Shown piece after piece: positions 41,513-45,347 of a DNA stretch of 45,347 bases (position 1 is its first letter; each line of letters begins with the position of its first letter). Position numbers and translations under genes: made by a program. The stretch comes from Muribaculaceae bacterium (lineage in GTDB: Bacteria; Bacteroidota; Bacteroidia; Bacteroidales; Muribaculaceae), in the NCBI GenBank assembly GCA_009775265.1, contig VSPG01000003.1:1-45347 (forward strand), read 5' to 3'. Under the pieces are notes generated by a model. The model searched no databases. It saw nothing but the letters and a program-made list of their open reading frames with translations, and was not told where the DNA came from.

Positions 41513-44032
41513 ATGAAACGTCTGCTCTCCTTGTCATATATCTGCATTCTTTCCGCGTGCATGGCACACGCATCGGATGCCACGTCGGCACACGTGCAAT
41601 TTGACAAAAACTCGCTGTGCATAGAATCCGCAATACTCGGCAATGCCCATTACAGCAAAATTTCCACCGAGGGTCTTTTTAGCGGTGGAGAAAGCGGCGC
41701 TCCGATGCTGCCTGTGAAAATAATACACTTTTCTGTGCCCTACAACTCCGAGAAATTCAACATCGAAACCCGCGTGACGGGGCAAAGCCGACACGAACTG
41801 CCGCATCTGCCATTCCCCAATCAGGAACCGGGCAGCACCGACGGCCGCGGCGAAAGCATCACGCATGCCAACCCGGCATTGTACACCCGCTCCACCCCCG
41901 CACCCATCGCCGAGATAGTTGGCGAAAGCTACAGCGCGGGCATAAACAAGACAGTGGCGGTGGCGATACACCCTGTGCAGTACGACGCCATGAACAATGC
42001 CGTCACATTCGCCTACGACATGGACATAGCCCTGTCATGGTCGATTCAGGACGACGTCTCGCAGCTGACTCCTCGACCCGTATTCCCTGCCGACATGTCC
42101 ATAGCCGAGGAATCCGCCGAGGAGCTTAAACGAAAGGTCGTAAATCCCGCTGAAGTGGAACGCAATGTTGCCAAGCAATCGCCGCAGAAAGTTCGCAGAA
42201 AACTTCCGTTCATTGGCGATGGCCCTTACGAATATATTATTGTGACGACGCGCAATTTCAAGCGGGCGTTCGAACGCCTTGCCGCCTACCGAAAATCGGC
42301 AGGCTACACCGCCAATGTAGTCTGCATCGAGGACATACTATCTCACTCGCAGTTCGCCGACGGCGATGTGGTGTCCGACCTTAACGACGATGCCGGAAAA
42401 TTGCGTAGCTTCCTATCTTATGCCTATTCCAATTTTGCCACCCGACATGTGCTACTCGGCGGGCAACTGCCTATAAGATACGGAACTGCCGAGCCTTTCG
42501 AGTCCGGGAAGAAAGTCAGAACCCCATCCGACCTGTATTTTGGCGAATTGAACAATTCGTGGCGGCCAAAGGGTGGCTCTATTATTGTAGGGCAGGATAT
42601 TCCTTTCTATTTGGGGACAACCGATATAATAACCGATTATGACTATGAAATCAATATCGGCCGCTTGACCTGTAAATCAGTGGATGACGTAAATGCTTTC
42701 ATCGACAAACTGCTTTTATATGAAATGAATCCAGGCTTGGGCGATGCTTCGTATCTCAACAAAGCGTATATCGCGGTTAATAATAATTTTAAACAAGAGT
42801 TTGACCGAGCCACAAAAAACAAGATTAAAGAATTATATGACGCAATCATTGTATATCAGAATAATGAATACCCAAAAGGAACCGACATAATAAACCATCT
42901 GAACAATCAAAATTTCGGATATGTAGATTTTCAGGGACATGGTACACCGGAAAGTGTGTCAATGACCCAAAACAATGATAACCAATCATTGGGCACTTAC
43001 GGCATTCAGGCATTAGCTGACGAATCTGCCTTCGACGAACTTGAAGATGATGGAGAACATGCGCTCGACAATCTCAAAAACAAAGCATATCCACATTGGA
43101 CATATTCCACTGCATGCACGGCTATGCCTTTCGACACTCAGGAATATGATTCAGGAACATATGAACAACTTTCGAAGAATTTCGGAGAGTCATACGTCAT
43201 GGGTAAAGATTATGGAGGTATAGCTTTCCTCGGATATACAAGAAACAGCATCATATCCCATGCAAATAGCATGTATTCATATTTCTTAGAACACTTAAAA
43301 GCCGACGATATACACCCTCCTCTATTAGGTATGGCTGAAACAAAGTCAAAAACTATTGATATATATGCAGGGAGTCGACCAATTGAGTTAAACCATCATA
43401 CCAAATTAGCCCACAATCTGCTCGGCGACCCATTGACAAGACCCTGGGTAAAAGTGCCCAAGAAAATAGAGTGCCTAAGCCGCAACAATTCGCACACACT
43501 TGCAAATATACCGGAAGACGGATGCATTATTACAACCCGAAATTTAAATAATGAGACAATCACCTCAAATTGTATTGCCGGAAAAACAAGCCATACCATC
43601 GACACCATTCCGCCAAATGTAGCAATGTCGGTATATGGACGTTCCATCCTACCAATGTTCATGCCTCTCACACTCCAAAATATAAAATTTAACAAATCCC
43701 GACATTATATTTTTGCCGGAGATGTTTATTGCGGAGAATATTCTACAAGACCCATCAGTCATGAGGGTATGGCAATCATTGAAGATGGAGCGCATGTTAC
43801 AATAGAATCAACCGGAAATGTTAAATTATATGACGGCACGACCATAAAACCAGGAGGGAAACTTACGATTATATGCAAAGGCAAAGTTGAAATTATCGGG
43901 CTTAAATTAGAGAAATCCGCTATACTTGAAATCCATTCTACCTCATTAATAATAAAATCAGGCTTTATGACAAGAGAGAGAGGGTCGATATTCAGACACG
44001 ACAACAAAATACCATTATACTTGACGAAATGA
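41513..44032 (+). CDS. Gingipain-like C25 family cysteine protease
   Basis: This 839-residue protein has a signal peptide (about 1-20) and a pro-region (about 22-235). The caspase-fold C25 domain starts at YEYIIVTTRNFKRAFERLAAYRKS (239). It includes RHVLLGGQLPIRYG. The probable catalytic His is H476 in FQGHGTPESV and the probable Cys is C535 in YSTACTAM. The last 170 residues are a beta-helix-like tail (VTIESTGNVKLYDGTTIKPGG), not a classic T9SS CTD. The first half is GC-rich like the neighbours. From about 42500 the gene is much more AT-rich. It overlaps the next gene by 4 bp. Alternative: PorU-related, but the position argues for secreted effector. Confidence 0.85.
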   Translation: MKRLLSLSYICILSACMAHASDATSAHVQFDKNSLCIESAILGNAHYSKISTEGLFSGGESGAPMLPVKIIHFSVPYNSEKFNIETRVTGQSRHELPHLPFPNQEPGSTDGRGESITHANPALYTRSTPAPIAEIVGESYSAGINKTVAVAIHPVQYDAMNNAVTFAYDMDIALSWSIQDDVSQLTPRPVFPADMSIAEESAEELKRKVVNPAEVERNVAKQSPQKVRRKLPFIGDGPYEYIIVTTRNFKRAFERLAAYRKSAGYTANVVCIEDILSHSQFADGDVVSDLNDDAGKLRSFLSYAYSNFATRHVLLGGQLPIRYGTAEPFESGKKVRTPSDLYFGELNNSWRPKGGSIIVGQDIPFYLGTTDIITDYDYEINIGRLTCKSVDDVNAFIDKLLLYEMNPGLGDASYLNKAYIAVNNNFKQEFDRATKNKIKELYDAIIVYQNNEYPKGTDIINHLNNQNFGYVDFQGHGTPESVSMTQNNDNQSLGTYGIQALADESAFDELEDDGEHALDNLKNKAYPHWTYSTACTAMPFDTQEYDSGTYEQLSKNFGESYVMGKDYGGIAFLGYTRNSIISHANSMYSYFLEHLKADDIHPPLLGMAETKSKTIDIYAGSRPIELNHHTKLAHNLLGDPLTRPWVKVPKKIECLSRNNSHTLANIPEDGCIITTRNLNNETITSNCIAGKTSHTIDTIPPNVAMSVYGRSILPMFMPLTLQNIKFNKSRHYIFAGDVYCGEYSTRPISHEGMAIIEDGAHVTIESTGNVKLYDGTTIKPGGKLTIICKGKVEIIGLKLEKSAILEIHSTSLIIKSGFMTRERGSIFRHDNKIPLYLTK

Positions 44033-45045
44033 AAAAAGCAATTATCATACTTATAATTTCATTATTCACATGCGCCGCTCTTTTCGCGCAAGAACAGGCA
44101 TATGAATACAAACCGCTTGTGGAGCCGGGCAAGACGTGGTGGTATGAGGCACATCGATATATACGTGAAGAAAAGCGCTACGCCCAAGTGGCCTTCGGCA
44201 TAAGACTCTCCGAGATTGTAAATATCGACGGCGTTGAATGGCATGCATGCCGAATTGTCGAACCCGAACGACGCAATGAAACGCTCGACCCCATTATAGC
44301 ATATCTGCGCCAAAACGGGACAAGAGTGCTTTATAGACCGGAGCAGATGTCGGGCTTCGAAAACAACACTTACAATGAGATATTGGGATATGCCTATCAA
44401 TATTACGTCGATCCGGAACACTTGCCGGCGGAAGGCATACTCGTATGTGATTTTGCAGCCGAAAAAGGCTCAATTATGGAGCTTCTCGGTTGCTCACAGA
44501 ATATGCGGGATGAGAACGGAAATCTGGTTTACGGATTATATTATTCCAAGTCGATGGTATATGATGTAAATTATATTACAAACACAGGTATAAAACGAAA
44601 ACACATATTGTGCGATGAAGTACTTTGGAATTTTGTTGATGGCATAGGTGAAACGGGCAGTGGATGCTCCTCTCTATTCTTTGCACCTCGTTCCGCTACC
44701 CCCGGGGGAGAGGATGCCCGGACATGGTGGTTTATGACTCTGCAAGGCGTAGTCGACGCCGACGAGAACCTGCTGTGGGCGGCCGACGAGTCTATTGTGC
44801 ATCCGTGGGAGCTGGCAGGGGCGGACGATGCCGTGACAGACAGGACGACATGGAGCTACGCCGACGGCGAGATAAGATGCGCAGCGGACGCCACTATACG
44901 CGTGCTCGACACAACGGGACGCGAAGTGGTAGCACCCACACACATAGCCGCCGGAGCAACGATGAGCCTGAACCTCGAAGCAGGCATCTACATAGTGGAG
45001 GCCAAGAGCGAAAGCGGACGAGATGTCAAGAAAATAGCACTCTAA
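44029..45045 (+). CDS. T9SS-like secreted protein, tandem copy 1
   Basis: This 338-residue protein has a signal peptide (MKKAIIILIISLFTCAALFAQ). The body includes EPGKTWWYEAHRYIREEKRYAQ and two Cys positions (WHACRI, LGCSQ). The C-terminal about 75 residues, with IRVLDTTGREVV and LNLEAGIYIVEAKSESGRDV, form a type A-like T9SS sorting domain. The start overlaps the protease stop (ATGA). A second gene with nearly the same first 95 residues begins 18 bp after its stop. Function unknown. Confidence 0.85.
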   Translation: MKKAIIILIISLFTCAALFAQEQAYEYKPLVEPGKTWWYEAHRYIREEKRYAQVAFGIRLSEIVNIDGVEWHACRIVEPERRNETLDPIIAYLRQNGTRVLYRPEQMSGFENNTYNEILGYAYQYYVDPEHLPAEGILVCDFAAEKGSIMELLGCSQNMRDENGNLVYGLYYSKSMVYDVNYITNTGIKRKHILCDEVLWNFVDGIGETGSGCSSLFFAPRSATPGGEDARTWWFMTLQGVVDADENLLWAADESIVHPWELAGADDAVTDRTTWSYADGEIRCAADATIRVLDTTGREVVAPTHIAAGATMSLNLEAGIYIVEAKSESGRDVKKIAL

Positions 45046-45063
45046 CAACACCCATACCACGAA

Positions 45064-45347
45064 ATGAAAAAAGCAATTATCATACTTATAATTTCATTAT
45101 TCACATGCGCCGCGCTTTTCGCGCAGGAACAGGCATATGAATACAAACCGCTTGTGGAGCCGGGCAAGACGTGGTGGTATGAGGCGCATCGATATATACG
45201 TGAGGAAAAGCGCTACGCCCAGGTGGCCTTCGGCATAAGACTCTCCGAGATTGTAAATATCGACGGCGTCGAATGGCATGCATGCCGAATTGTCGAACCC
45301 GAACGACGCAATGAAACGCTCGACCCCATTATAGCATATCTGCGCCA
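45064..45347 (+). CDS. T9SS-like secreted protein, tandem copy 2 (cut by window end)
   Basis: The first 94-95 codons are identical at protein level to copy 1 as far as the window goes (MKKAIIILIISLF to PIIAYLR). The nucleotide changes seen are few and silent (GCT/GCG, CAA/CAG, GAA/GAG). The remaining part is beyond the edge. The intergenic 18 bp contain no promoter, so it is cotranscribed. Confidence 0.85.
   Translation, partial: MKKAIIILIISLFTCAALFAQEQAYEYKPLVEPGKTWWYEAHRYIREEKRYAQVAFGIRLSEIVNIDGVEWHACRIVEPERRNETLDPIIAYLR

Overview
The window looks like Bacteroidales chromosome, most like a GC-rich member such as Muribaculaceae. The evidence is a SusC/SusD pair, TonB receptors with CarboxypepD-like plug extensions, type IX secretion sorting tails, DUF4494, a DUF6048/DUF6452 pair, a PpiD-like chaperone starting MATLEKIRSK, and the promoter form TTTG-N19/20-TAnnTTTG in front of many genes. 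The assignment rests on reading the sequence alone; no database was searched.

Layout. 1-1120: an IS200/IS605-type Y1 transposase flanked by REP-like palindromes and an inverted modular palindrome array. 1153-8167 (minus): a susC-susD-surface lipoprotein operon. 8548-14694 (plus): DUF4494-yggS, an MFS permease-transketolase pair, and an OmpA porin. 14986-18462 (minus): a five-gene operon (DUF4199, glycosyltransferase 2, nitroreductase, DUF6452, DUF6048), divergent from ychF. 18543-23260 (plus): ychF, then an SLBB polysaccharide export protein and a Wzz-like chain-length protein. 23820-27143 (minus): an Oar-like TonB receptor. 27479-31757 (plus): GAPDH, a decayed AraC fragment, a DUF6249-ECF sigma-membrane protein operon whose sigma gene carries a +1 frameshift, and metK behind a SAM-II-like leader with an attenuator terminator.

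31926-36161 is the accessory core. Two small secreted proteins share an eight-cysteine framework, one with a Sec signal and one with a lipobox. They are followed directly by a beta-propeller lipoprotein and a thioredoxin-like CxxC protein that overlap by 4 bp. Behind them lies a decay zone holding a deleted copy of a neighbouring gene, a chimeric metK remnant, a second REP-like array without a transposase, and the C-terminus of a second thioredoxin-like paralogue on the opposite strand. This looks like a locus with gene turnover, possibly an undescribed disulfide-rich peptide system.

36279-39999 (plus) returns to core genes: a PpiD-like periplasmic foldase, an acyl-ACP thioesterase and a cytidylate kinase-like protein. 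40376 to the right edge is a secreted-protein operon: a protein with an S74-like segment and a T9SS tail, a gingipain-like C25 protease whose second half is much more AT-rich, and two nearly identical tandem genes with T9SS-like tails, the second cut by the window end.

Two kinds of non-autonomous repeat are scattered through the window. One is the REP-like hairpin, with a conserved core and changing but complementary stems. The other is a MITE family of about 216-257 bp with 33-bp terminal inverted repeats and TNA target sites.
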